DNA of 64,000 nucleotides, from assembly GCF_027942865.1 (NCBI RefSeq), contig NC_134509.1, positions 10,313,754-10,377,753 on the forward strand. Direction: 5' to 3'. Of this stretch, positions 1 through 12,500 are shown piece by piece; position 1 is the first letter of the stretch, and each line of letters begins with the position of its first letter. This DNA comes from Odontesthes bonariensis (taxonomy: Eukaryota > Chordata > Actinopteri > Atheriniformes > Atherinopsidae). Made by a program: the position numbers and the translations under genes. The notes under the pieces were generated by a model. The model saw only the letters and a program-made list of their open reading frames with translations. It searched no databases and was not told where the DNA came from.

Positions 1-260
1 AACCTCATTAGTTGCAGCGTGTTCCTCCAGCTGTTTCTTTTTAGTATCACTTACTTTTCCAGCCTTTTGTTGCCCCTGTCACAACTTTTTGAAACATGCT
101 GCTGCCATGTAATAGCAAATGTCTCATTTTCAATATTTGATATGTTTTCTAGGTTCTATTTTGAATGAGATATGAGATTTGTGAATCATACATTTTTTAA
201 ATTTATTTTATTAACATTTTACACAGCGTCCCAACTTTTTGGAATTCGGGTTGGACACAA
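1..260. repeat. Interspersed repeat fragment, DNA-transposon-like end
   Basis: The stretch up to about position 250 ends with an ACACAGCGTCCCAACTTTTT-type motif. I recognise this as the terminus of a high-copy fish interspersed repeat. No ORF remains. The family cannot be named from the sequence alone, and the element runs off the left edge of the window. Confidence 0.45.
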
Positions 261-1834
261 ATAGCAGTGCAGCACACCTTCTTGGTTTCTTATTAGCTTT
301 TCACTTCAAAGAGGCATAGCAAAAGAAATGTAATAACTGTGATGAAAAAAATGGCTTTCAGAGCCAAACAATACAAAAATATTCCAGTCAAAAATCAGTA
401 ACAATGGTCTAATTTATGACTCAGCTAGTGTGTCTTTATCTCAATTTTCTTTAATTATATTAAGCCTTGATGTTTTTCTTAATGGCAGAGAAAATAAGCC
501 TGCAGTAAATTTATGCTTGCAACAACTGGAGCTTGTATAGGTCTTTGTGGGAGTATTGTTACTTTGAACTTATAGATATCCCCAGGCTTGTGGTATCTTT
601 GTGCACAATATCTTCATATACCAGGCTCTTTTGCTTCATACTAACAAAAGTACATTGACATGATTTATGTTTGTGCTGTGGATGATGTTTCTATAGCTAA
701 ATAGCAAGCAATTGAGTCAAGTTGGTGTTGAGGAATCTTACATTTTTGCAGATCGTTTGATTACAATCTTAATTCAGGGACTGAAATTAAACGTGTAATA
801 ATTGAAATGAACTGTTTCATATTGCTGCTAAAATATGAGCACATGAGCTCCATGCAAAGCTTCTGAACCCCCAAAACTGTATTTGTATCTCGTTGCCTAT
901 TTAAACGTAACATTTCACAAAGCTTGTGATACTAAAACTGATTGTCTATTGTGTATGTCTTTGCTTCAAAACATAAATCTTCAAAGGTCACATTCTAAAG
1001 AATGAGTTTATCTCCGCTTTAGCAGCAGTTACCAGAACCAAAGAGAAGACTTTTACTGCAGGGTTTGTAAACATTTTATCAAAAACAACACCTTTTCTTT
1101 TCTTTTCTAATGGAGTGAGCAAAATATCTAAAATCTGCTGATCTGAACCACGCATTAGCCAATGTTCTGTGTCCTAATGTAAGCAATCACCTGGGGAATT
1201 GCTTGTTGAAGTCCCCGGCAAACCCCAGCAAAAATCCATTTTCTTACATGCTTAAGGTGCCAATTTTCACCTCGGCCTTATGTTTGGCATTACAGAAAAT
1301 AAAAGAAGAAAAAGATTGCCCCAAGCAAATGTCAAAACTGGCCAAAGAATGCTGAAAGTCTCACACACATGGCCATATGCAAGAAGCATCTAGTGTCTAA
1401 GTAGGCCAGCATACATATATGATACATATACATATATATGTGTTTCAATGCCAAAGTGCAAGGGTTGTGCCTCACACTGTCATGCTTGCGTGTGCGTGTT
1501 TGTGTTCTCACAGACCAAGGTAACACAGAATTTTTCTCAGGACGCTGCAAAAGCAGTGTCGGTGAGTGTGTGTTGGTGTGTGTAGGAGTGTGTGGTATTG
1601 TTTCATTTTGCAAATTAGGGAGACATGTCGCTGGGTGAAATCCCATTAGAGTTTACTGTCATCAAGCAGCTCTGTTGACATGATATGCATGTTGTTCCAA
1701 TTTGGTATTCAAAGGCAAATCATCACTGTGTATTTCTCAGGAGCATTCCTGTTTTTAAGCCGCCCTGAATGCACATGCCAGCCTGCAGTGCTGCCTAGTA
1801 ACCCTTCCCATTGTGTCTTTTCTGTGCTCTGCAG
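261..1834. other. Unassigned AT-rich DNA upstream of first recognised CaBP exon
   Basis: This is either CaBP intron or 5' flanking sequence. I see no conserved coding block, only a TG-rich patch near 1490-1600. The N-terminal exon(s) of the CaBP gene, which are poorly conserved in this family, could lie here or left of the window; none could be supported. Confidence 0.5.
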
Positions 1835-1865
1835 GAGAGAGAGCTGATGCCAGCGGAGATAGATG
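1835..1865 (+). CDS. CaBP exon: short 31-nt exon before EF1
   Basis: The exon follows the acceptor CTCTGCAG and precedes the donor GTAAGA. It encodes [10 protein letters not shown] and one base of the next codon. A tiny exon at this place, just before EF-hand 1, fits CaBP gene structure. It enters in phase 0, so an upstream coding exon must end on a codon boundary. Confidence 0.82.
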
Positions 1866-4800
1866 GTAAGATGCTGTTGATGGTGTAATTACAAGGCAAG
1901 CACATGAAACATCACTAGTCAATACAGAGCTTTATCGGTTGCATCAATATTTTCAACCTTTCAGCTTGCTTCTCCTCATGATTCATGCAAAAGATTGGAG
2001 TTGTTTTTTTCTCCGACTACCTTGAAATGTATTTGCCAGCGACTCAGAGCTAGAAAAATCAATTGAAACAACATAACTTTCTGTTCTTGAGCGTTGGCTG
2101 TAGTTCTCTTTGCTGGAGTCAACAACTTACGGGAAAGTTTGAAACTTGCAACTTTTGCTGTCTGCACCAACTGTATGTGTATCTGCGTGTGTGTGTTAGG
2201 CTCTTGGGAAACATATTTTACCTTACTTTACGGTTTGTTGAAATCGATGTAATTTCTTTTGTGTCTGGCAGAGTTGCAACACGCCTTTAAGGAATTTGAC
2301 TACGATGCAGATGGCTTCATCCATTACAAAGACATTGCCGACTGCATGAGGACCATGGGCTACATGCCCACAGAGATGGAGCTCATCGAGATCATTCAAC
2401 AAATCAAGATGAAATGTTAGTATTTATGCGTCAGGCTGTTTGGGTGTGCATGGTTTTCCTCTCCCCCTCAGGGGTTAAAAGCACGTATGCATGATTGATG
2501 ATACATTCCGATTAATGACCCTCATACTGCAGGTACAGGGGTGTGAGAAAATTAGTCTGCATGAAGAAGTGTGAGTTTAGACTTAGCTCTGCTCTCTCAG
2601 GTCTTTAATGAGACATATTATGCCCTTTTTTAAGCTGACACAATTTCCAAAAGCCTTAATTAAATGTCAGTGCCATGCTTTTGTGAAAATACCAAAGATA
2701 AACAGAACAATGGCTTCTTTCTCAACCTTGAATTTACTCCTCTTTTCAGAGCAGACAGTTTTAGGGCCACTCCATCGCCCTCTTCTTCAGGGTCTGCCTC
2801 TTTTGATATCAGAAATACTCAGTAACTCTTGAAGCACATTATAAGTTAATGAGAGGGCATAGAGTAAATAATCTGTGGGCTCAATCTAGCACACATAGCA
2901 AATGCACTTCAGACTACAACACACCAAATTTAGGGATACGTATTTGACTGGCAATTTTATTCTCAAAGATATTTCCCTGTTGTGCTCGAAGACAACAGCC
3001 AGTTGGTATTGATTCTTATTTTGGGCGCAGTCTCATTGTAAGTCATGTTTTGAATTGGACTACAGACAGAATAAAGTAAGGGGCCATTGGTAGGCTTTTA
3101 CTGGTAGTCAAAAATCATGTAACAATTCCTTGGCCTTAGTAACTCTGGAATTCACTGTTGGTCCATTCCTTTTTAGAGGCTAACACTAAAGACTGTTGCC
3201 TATACGGGCTTTTTTTCCCTGAGGTTAACAAGATAACTTTAGTTATTGCGAAGCTATTGATGTAGCATCCAATGACAAATGGGAAATTAGAATTTCTTAA
3301 AAAAAAAAGAAAACATTAAACAAGGTACAAGCAGACTTCCTGCTGATCAGGAACAGCGAATGTTGTTATTCGAACTTGATTTAGGTTTAAATAAAGTGCG
3401 ACATAGTAATCCTCTACAAATTTAAAACACTCATTGAAAAATACTGAATATTTTCAATCCTGGGAGACCCCAAACAAAGGGTGTGTTTTTTTTTCACAGT
3501 TTTGAGTTTATAGTAACCTTAGACAAACAAATATACTCTAAAACATAGAAATATATATATATTTTTTATAATATGTCCCTTACTAATTTTTTTTTGGTGG
3601 GGGGGTCATGGCAACCTTGGAACAGGTTCCAGGATGGCACCATGTTTGGTCTAGTTCTAAGGACAACATACATCAGGGGCTCGGCAGGATTATGGTGACC
3701 AACAAAAAAATCTTTGTGACTAACATTTTAAAGAAACCAGAGCCAGTATCTTCTTATGCTTAGTACGGCTGTGACATAGTAGTAACTGATGACACCCAAA
3801 CAGATGCTCTCAAGCACTAAAAAGAGTTGTTTTTATATAATATCACCCCATGATGTTTGGCTTTGTCTTTGCTTTCCTTTCTGAATGATCGAGTGCGATG
3901 AAAAGTTTAAGGTGAACCACTATTGCAATTTAACTCTGGATTTTTGCCAAAAGCCTGAAGGACTAGAACTCCTATTTATTATTAGAGTGTGGCCCGCAAA
4001 ACAATGGGTCTGCCAAGACTTTATGTAAAACCTGCAGTAGGTGCTTAGTACTCAGACAGATAGGGCACACTATGGTAATCACATTTTTAAATTTCTTAAT
4101 ATAATATGTTTTTATATAAATCATCATAATATAGATAGATCATCTCATAGATCATATTTAATATACACTGATGTACAGTACGCATCACATAAAAGCAGCA
4201 CATTGATTTTTCTCTCTCAGTGAAAAGTTTAATACATATGCATTAGGCTGCACCCTTGCTTGATTCAACCACACCACCCTATTACTCTGATACAACCAGT
4301 AGTTTATAGTGGCAAATGTTGCCATAAGCTACTGAATATGATAGATATTCCTCTGTAACTAATTTAACTAATTTTGATTCATAAGAACTATTTTCTAATG
4401 TTCTGCTGATGTTGTCAGACATAGTTTCTATGTAGAGTATAAGATGGACTTAGCCACTGTGACATCACTGTTATGGCTCAATTTGAGCTGCTACCTGATG
4501 GGACCACTGGTCCACTGGTTTGCTGAAGTCTATCGAGTGATATAACAACCATCTATTCATAGCCTGCATCAACCAGGAGGGAGTTTATGACATTTAACAA
4601 CATTTTCTCATGCATGGCTTACATATTTGTAGGTGACAATCATCTTTCGTTTGTGGAATAGCATTCTGAGATTTTGACTTTAGCATTTTGACCATCTGCA
4701 TCTTGATCATTTTGTGATTTATGTTTCATTGTTATTTATTCAAAGGGTGCATTGCTATCAAGAAACAAAACAAGCACTTATGCATCACTAATTACGTATA

Positions 4801-6530
4801 ATGGATTTCCGTAATTAGCTTCTCAAACAAATTTAACTTTGATGACTTGCTGTAACTGAAAAATATGAATACTAATTAAAATGCTGGTAATTGCAAAGGG
4901 TTTAATTTGAGCTTTCAGTAGATCTATTATGTGGAAACATCTATTCGACTGCTTAGCTCCTTTTCATCTAGTGCCTTCTTTAGGTATATTCTAAGAAAAC
5001 ATGGGTCAGCAAAGCAACAGATTTGAGTGCAACACCATGTGGCTGGCTTACTGGCTTTAGGAAAATTCTTAGTTGTACTCTTTTAGTAGTAAGTACTAGT
5101 TGTATTAGTTGTCTCATTTGATCCAAAGTCTGTTGCTTTCCCTCTGACCTATTCAACCTGTGACCCTTTGTGTATGGCCATTGAGGGAAAGCAGAATTTT
5201 ACTCCATCGGGGGAAATGTTTATGGTTGACACTTTTTGGGGAGGTTAGCTCATAGGGTCATATAGAGGCGCCTCGCAATCTTTCTTATCTCAGATTTAGA
5301 ACAGAGCACAGAGCAAGGGGGCCTCTTTTGTTCTTTGAAGATAGCCCTACCTGATTGGAGTATAAAAGGGATGTGTGTATTTGTCCTCTTCGCTCACTGT
5401 CTGGCAGAGCCCAGACAGGAGAGTATTCAAACGCTGTGGGCCTTTGAATAAAACTTAAAGAAAGACAAAATCTGGATTTTCTCTTAATAATTATTTGAGT
5501 AATCTTCTTACCCACTTTGATAAGTAAATCCACTACAACCTTGGCGTCACGAACAGGATTTGACGTGCCAGAGGAACGCAGCAGGGGATAAGGACGCTTG
5601 GCCAGCCTGGAGACCCAAAATTGTCCTCAGTCCACCTATGTGAAAGAGGAGAGTCCTAGAGCCTGCTGGCGGTTTCTGGCCGATCGAATCCGGACCATAG
5701 ATTTACAAATATATCTGGGTGAGAAGTTGCTCTAATGTATATATTTTTTAAAGTTTCTTATTTTACTTTTTACGCATTAACCATCATCTCCTAATTAATT
5801 TATCGGCTGCAGAGTGAGAGAGGAGGACACCGGCTGGATGGCCAGTTACCCTGTAAGGAATACAGGGAGGGTCCTGATTGGTAACAATAGGAAATAGCGA
5901 AACAAAGGGTCACAGGTTGAATAGGTCAGAGGGAAAGCAACAGACTTTGGATCAAATGAGACAACTAATACAACTAGTACTTACTACTAAAAGAGTACAA
6001 CTAAGAATTTTCCTATCACGTGTGCTAAAAATTGGTGCTCTTTTTTGCCTTTTTATTTGGATTGGTACTCTTGAATTTTTATCACTCAGCTAAAGAAATC
6101 CACCCACAATACACAGCTTATGAAACCAGACCTCAGGCAAATTGCTGGCTGAGGTGACAAACACAGAGAACAGTGTGGGCATTCTTTTATAGACTTCTGT
6201 ACCGCCATAGAACTTTTTTTATGAGTCACCCCTGCTGGTCAATGAAAGAAAAAGGAAAAAGAGAAAGCTTTCAGGCATTGTGTTTGGTCCTCACCTTTCA
6301 GATACAAAAACAGCTTTCTTCTTGTATGGGCGGCCGTGAAAACAATTGCCACGGCCGAGGTGCCCTTGAGCAAGGCACTGTACCCCCATGCTCCCCGGGC
6401 GCTGTGATTGGCTGCCCACCGCTTCAGTCTATGGCATCTGTCTCTATGAGTGTGTGACCCTGTGCATGTGCACATGTGTTCAACAGGTGCCAACCTGGAT
6501 GGGTTAAAAGCGGAGGACAAATTTCGTGTA

Positions 6531-6592
<62 letters not shown>

Positions 6593-9500
6593 CATGACAA
6601 TAAATCTGATCTTAATATACACTTGTGTTGTCATCACACCATGGCTACTCCTTAAATCATACAGTGAACTTTTAGTTTATGATGTTTTTATTCCCTCCCA
6701 AGTAATATGTGAGGAAAGATGCAGGGAAACAAAGTCATGTGGAAGGAAAACAAGAAATAGAAATGTTTTTATACAAATTAAACCTCCTATTCCCTCAAAC
6801 AGAGTTGGATATGGTGATATAAAAGCAGTGTGGTGACTTGTGTCGGTTAACATTTTGGCTTTTCTAATAGGCCTATATGCAAATATCTAAATACTAATCA
6901 GGATAAACACTTCTGCTGTTATGCATTGGCACTTAATTGTTTTGTGTATTATCAAGACCATTTGCCCTCAGTCTGAAAACTTGTTTCCACACAGTTAGTC
7001 ACATCAGGCAGCTAAACTGACTACCTCACAGCAGCTTCAGCCTGCAGCATGAGTTACCACAGAGGCAGCCACTGGGGAAAGTGAACCGCTATCATCAGGC
7101 CAGCTGCATAAGCAGTCAGCTGTAGCCAATTAAACCAAAATTTACCTGCAAAGTCTCCTCAGCCCATTTAAATGCTGTTATGGTGCCTGCTCTCTGTTTG
7201 AGAAAACCCTACTTACCCGCGACTTAAACAATAGACTCCAGCACAGGTGTTATGTTATATCGGTGTTCAGAATTGGAACCAGGGCTGGCAGCTTTTGTCA
7301 AATACAGAAAACAAATATCTTTTGAAGGCCAAAACTCACATTTAACTGCTTATTTGGGTTATTCATTTTTCACTCTGAAACGGAGCTAAGAAAAATAAGC
7401 TGTAAATTCAGCTGCCTGACAGTTTTGTAGACCAATAATTGCCTGATATTTGTGCGTAATTACTACTCTTTTTGAGAACGTTAATGTTCAATGTGTGTTC
7501 ATGTTTGGAGTTCCATCCAAATTTTAGACAAACTGATAAAACTGTATTTGTTCAATGAAGAACAAAACAGCCAGAGGAATTCGACATATTTGCCTCAATG
7601 GTCTTCATTCATAAATTGTTCCAGAAAGATAAATAGATGTCTGACTGTAGGCAATTTATGAATTTAATCGATTTAATCTTTTTCAATACAATTTTTGTGC
7701 TTGCAATATTGAATAAAAAGGTAGACTTCACTTTAAAAAACAAACAAGTTACACTGTAGATCTTTATTTATTTATTGTAACCCCAAAACTAGACAAAAGC
7801 CCAAAAACAAAGTGCAAAATACCCACTGTAAGTAAGTGTTGGGTTTGTCCCTTCTAGGATACTCTTGAAACATAACAGTATCACTGAGGTCTAAGAATAT
7901 TGAATATCAGGAAAATACACTAACTTTTACCGTCATGCGAAACAGCACTAATAAAAACATTGTTACATATAACATACTGCGTTTGAGTCAATACATTGCC
8001 TGGAAGCATCACCAGTGAATTAAGCAATATTTTTATGCTCTTTCCCTCCCCCCACAGTTGTGGGATAGAATGCGGCTGTAAAAAACAAACCTCCGTCTGA
8101 ACCCTGCCTATGCACAGCTATACATGGGAATATATTGTCATGCTATAAAGGTGGACCAAATAACACCTCCAGAAGCAGGATAATGTTACTGAACCTAACA
8201 AGAATAAAACTGCATACTTTTATATACTATGATATCTGTGATGAGCAAACATGCTCATAAAAAGACATAACAAAAATATAGAATGTTCTCATTTATCTGT
8301 AACAGCCTGCTTTTTCTGTTTACATTTTTGAAGGATTTGAGTGTGGCATATATGTGAAATCAACATGCAACATAATGTGATTTGTATATAGCACAGTGCC
8401 ATGTATTGCAAGATAGCAGAGAAAATTTTGAATGGCTGCAAACTTCCAAGGTTTTGGTGTGAAATTTGTTAAAACTGACCAAACAATTCTACAATGAGGA
8501 ACTTCTTTTCATATTAGTCTGAAACAGAAATGAGGTGGCTAACTGAGGCTTTATCTGTAAGACAGATATGATACTAATAAGTTAATCACCTATGTTTCAC
8601 CTCTGACAAATAACATAAAAGGTATGAACATGCTGCTGTTGTTATGTTGTGTATTTCCAGTTAATCATGATACAGTTAATTAATGGAAATATCTGGGGTA
8701 AATATGTTTATTTAGTTTTATGACAGGAATCAATCACAGCTTCAATCTTCTCTAATTTACAGCCTACACAGAACAGAGAGTGAAATGATCGTGGTCGTAT
8801 TCTTTTCATGAATTTAAACCTGCACATCAGCAACTTCCCAGACAGAGCCGAGTAAAACAAAACGAACGAGAGAGTTAATCACTTTACTGATATCAACGAT
8901 AAAGCTAACTCTGCATCCATCTGTAATCCTGTTTTCTTTCTGAGCTCTCTCCAGCATTAAAGTACAATCTGATGTTTATTCCTGTCCCTTGTCTTGCGTG
9001 TGCACTTTATCCCTTCTTCCTCTCATAGCATTACCTTGGGTCTTGGCTACATACGCCACGTGTTTTTCTAACATTTTTTGTAATGACAAAAGTGTCTCCC
9101 CCAATTTTATTTGTGTTATTGATAGTCTTTTTTTCTTTCTTTTTTCACTTTATTTATAATGTGGAAGTGAGGTTTTATGTTGCTGTTCTTCTATTTCAGT
9201 TTTTTGCTTTTTTTCTTGCTTTGTTTTACTTAGCCAGCCCTTTTACCAAATTCGTTTCATATATGGTACGCACCCCTCAGTTTGTAGACTAGTCTACCAG
9301 TTTGGATTTTGCTCAGTGACCTGTTTGTCTAAGCAGATTAGGATATATGGGAGAATCACAAAGTTGTAAGCCAATTCTAATGCTAGCTAGCTTAGTTAGC
9401 AAAGTGCATCCATAATTCATGTTTACTGTGTTAATATCAGAATTCCAGTTGTCTCCCCTCCTCCACAACAAATAGGAAAACGTTTTTTTAAACAATAAAC

Positions 9501-12500
9501 AGACATACAAAGTGCTTTGAAATTGGAAATGAATAAGAAAAAAAATCATACATTGATAAAGGCAAGGCAAGGCAAGGCATCTTTATTTATATAGCGCATT
9601 TCATACCACAGGCAACTCAATGTGCTTTACATAAAGACAAGGCATTTAAAGATAAAAATTAAAACACAGTTAAAAGCAATCAAAGAAGAGGGGGAAAAAT
9701 AAAAATATAAAAATAATCGTTAATTAATTAATTTAAAAGTGAAGAGTGCAGATAAAATACTTTCAGGTGTCATATGCACAGCTAAATAGAACTTTTTTCA
9801 GCCTGGATTTAAACATTGTCAGAGTTGAGGCCTGTCTCACATCTTCTGGAAGACTGTTCCAGATTTTAGGGGCATAAAACTGAAACGCAGCCTCACCTTG
9901 TTTAGTCCTGACTCTGGGCACCAGCAGGAGACCCCTCCCCGAGGTTCTCAGAGCCTGAGTTGGTTCATATGGCTCTAACATGTCAGAGATGTACTTTGGC
10001 GCTTGACCATGAAGAGACTTGTACACAAGCAGAGCTGTTTTAAAGTCTATTCTCTAAGCGACAGGAAGCCAGTGCAGAGACCTGAGCACTGGACTAATAT
10101 GGTCGTATTTCCTGGTTCTAGTCAGGACTCGAGCAGCAGCGTTCTGGATGTACTGCAGCTGTCTTACAGCCCGTTTAGAGAGCCCAGTGAGCAGGCCGTT
10201 ACAGCAGTCTAACCTGCTGGAGACAAACGCATGGATCAGTCTCTCTAAGTCTGGTTTAGACACTATTCTTTTGATTCTGGCAATGTTTTTAGATGGTAAA
10301 AAGCAGCTGATGTTACTGATTTAATGTGGCTGTTAAAATTCAGGTCTGAGTCCAATATTACCCCGAGATTTCTAACTTGATTATTAGGTTTAAGAGAGAG
10401 AGTCTCAAGGTGACTGAGAACACTTTCTCTTTGTTTCTTTGGGCCACAGACAATGATTTCAGTTTTGTCTGAGTTTAGCTGGAGAAAATTGTTTTGCATC
10501 CACGCACTGATCTGTTCGATGCAGTGACACAATGTATCTTCAGGCTCGTGTTCTCCTGCCGTCAGTGACACGTAGATCTGAGTGTCATCTGCATAGTTGT
10601 GGTAGGACACATTATAGCTGCGTATTAGCTGGCCTAATGGAAGCATGTACAGATTGAACAATACGGGTCCCAGGATTGACCCCTGGGGAACCTCACAGGT
10701 CATAGCCATTTGGTCTGAGACACAGTTACCAATTTCAACAAAATATTTCCTGTCCTCCAGATAGGACTTGAACCAGTTTAAAGCACGACCAGAGATTCCC
10801 ACCCAGTCTTCTAATCTCTGTAATAAGATCGCATGGTCAACTGTGTCAAAGGCAGCACTCAGGTCCAGCAGAACTAAGACTGTGACTTTACTTGCATCTG
10901 TGTTTAGGCGGATGTCATTTGTCACCTTGATCAGAGCTGTCTCAGTGCTGTGGTGGGGCCTAAAGCCTGATTGGAAAGTATCAAAAGCATTGTTAGACAG
11001 GAGAAAGTCACTAAACTGTTGGTATACAACTTTTTCTAGGACTTTGCCTAAGAATGGCAGGTTTGATATGGGCCGGTAGTTGTTCAGGACTGTGGCATCA
11101 AGATTGCTCTTCTTTAGAAAGGGCTTAATGACAGCGGTTTTTAAGGCCTTTGGAAATGTTCCAGTCTGGAGTGAGATGTTGACTAGATGAGCGAGTTGTG
11201 GTAACAAACTGCTCAACACAGACTTTAGGAATCTAGTGGGCAACTCATCAAGGCAGCACGTTGATGAACTCAGACTGCAGATGATCTCTTCGACTGTTTT
11301 GTCAGTAACAGGTGTGAAATGTGTCAGCTCTAGGTGTCTAGCTGGCTGCAGAGTAGTTATTTGTGTTGTGGAAATTATTGCATTTTTAATGCCTTGAACT
11401 TTGTCATTAAAAAATGTTGCAAACTCATTACACTTGGATGTAGAAATGAGTTCTAAAGGCAGTGAAATTGGAGGGTTTGTTAATCTGTTTGCTGTAGCAA
11501 ACAGGACACGAGAGTTGTTACTGCAGTTTTTGATGATTTCAGAAAAATAACTCTCCCTTGTTCTACGCAAAGTCTGGTTGAACACACATAGCTTTTTTTT
11601 GTTAGTCTCATAATGAACCTGGACCTTTGACTTGCGCCATTTCCGTTCGGCTCTCCGGCACTCCCTTTTCTGTGCCCTGACCGACTCTTCTTTCCTCCAT
11701 GGCGCCCTTTGCCTACTTTTAACCATTCTAACCTTAACAGGAGCAATGGTATCCAAAACATTTAAGAGACTTGAAGAGTTCAACAGATCATCAACATTAG
11801 AACACGGGGTGTTCTCAAACCTAATCATTTCCATAAACTGTGTCCCTGTTCTGTCGTTTATGAGTCTTCCCCCAACGTGGATATTAGAATCACTAAAAGC
11901 TTTTTGCCCAGTTCAAGCATTTATTATGATAAACCAAAATGTATTTTTTTTTATTAAAATGCTGACAAAAAACTAAACTAAACATTGGAAGCATAGCCTA
12001 CTACACTACCAATAAAAGATGACAAAGCAAGACTCCTGAATCAAAACTGTGCTCGTGTAAAAGCTACTAAAATAATCAGCATATCTGTCTTTTGTAGTCA
12101 TTGGCATTAGCATGACCTGACTTGCAGAGTTACCTTGAACTTCTGATTAATCTGCACATATAAATGTAGCTTTATGTTGAACCCCTCTGGGAAAAATAAC
12201 AAAGTTAATGAACAAAATACTGGACTTTGGGTCCACAGTGTAACAAAGCGGCTACATCGCAGTGGATACTGTGAGGCCATGTTCTTCTGCTGTGTTCCTT
12301 GGAGACCAGAGTGCTGCTGGCTTCCTCTCTGCCAGCTAATTGGATTCCCTTCGTGTCCCAGATGTAAACAGTTTCCTGATTAGATCGTATGCATGACAAC
12401 AGCAAAGAATCTTGAAACCCTTGGTTGAGAGACCGATGACCGCTTTCATTTCAAAAAGTCTAATGAAAGTCTTCTTCTGGTGAGCATCTTTGCAAAAGGG

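Larger units (their letters stand above)
5059..6014 (+). mobile_element. LTR-retroelement-like fragment bounded by a perfect 113-bp inverted repeat
   Basis: The left arm 5059-5171 is the exact reverse complement of 5902-6014. Between them lie features in the order of an LTR and leader: TATAAAAGG at 5361-5369, AATAAA at 5447-5452, and a primer-binding-site-like TGGCGTCACGAACAGG at 5542-5557. A GC-richer leader follows, with a possible splice donor (CTGGGTGAG) near 5720. No gag, pol or env coding sequence is present, so this is a dead fragment. The priming tRNA and the element family (ERV or gypsy) could not be identified. The opposed arms suggest internal rearrangement, or two U3 pieces in opposite orientation. 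Confidence 0.55.

Noticed and set aside
6239..6836. Frames of about 130 codons on both strands around 6.2-6.8 kb
   Set aside because: They are made of translated TG/TA microsatellite and SINE-like repeat, with no protein character.
9083..9292. Hydrophobic 69-codon frame ([14 protein letters not shown]...)
   Set aside because: It is T-rich sequence read as Phe/Leu. There is no start context, splice support or homology.
10768..11079. 103-codon + strand frame
   Set aside because: It is antisense to the L2-type reverse transcriptase.
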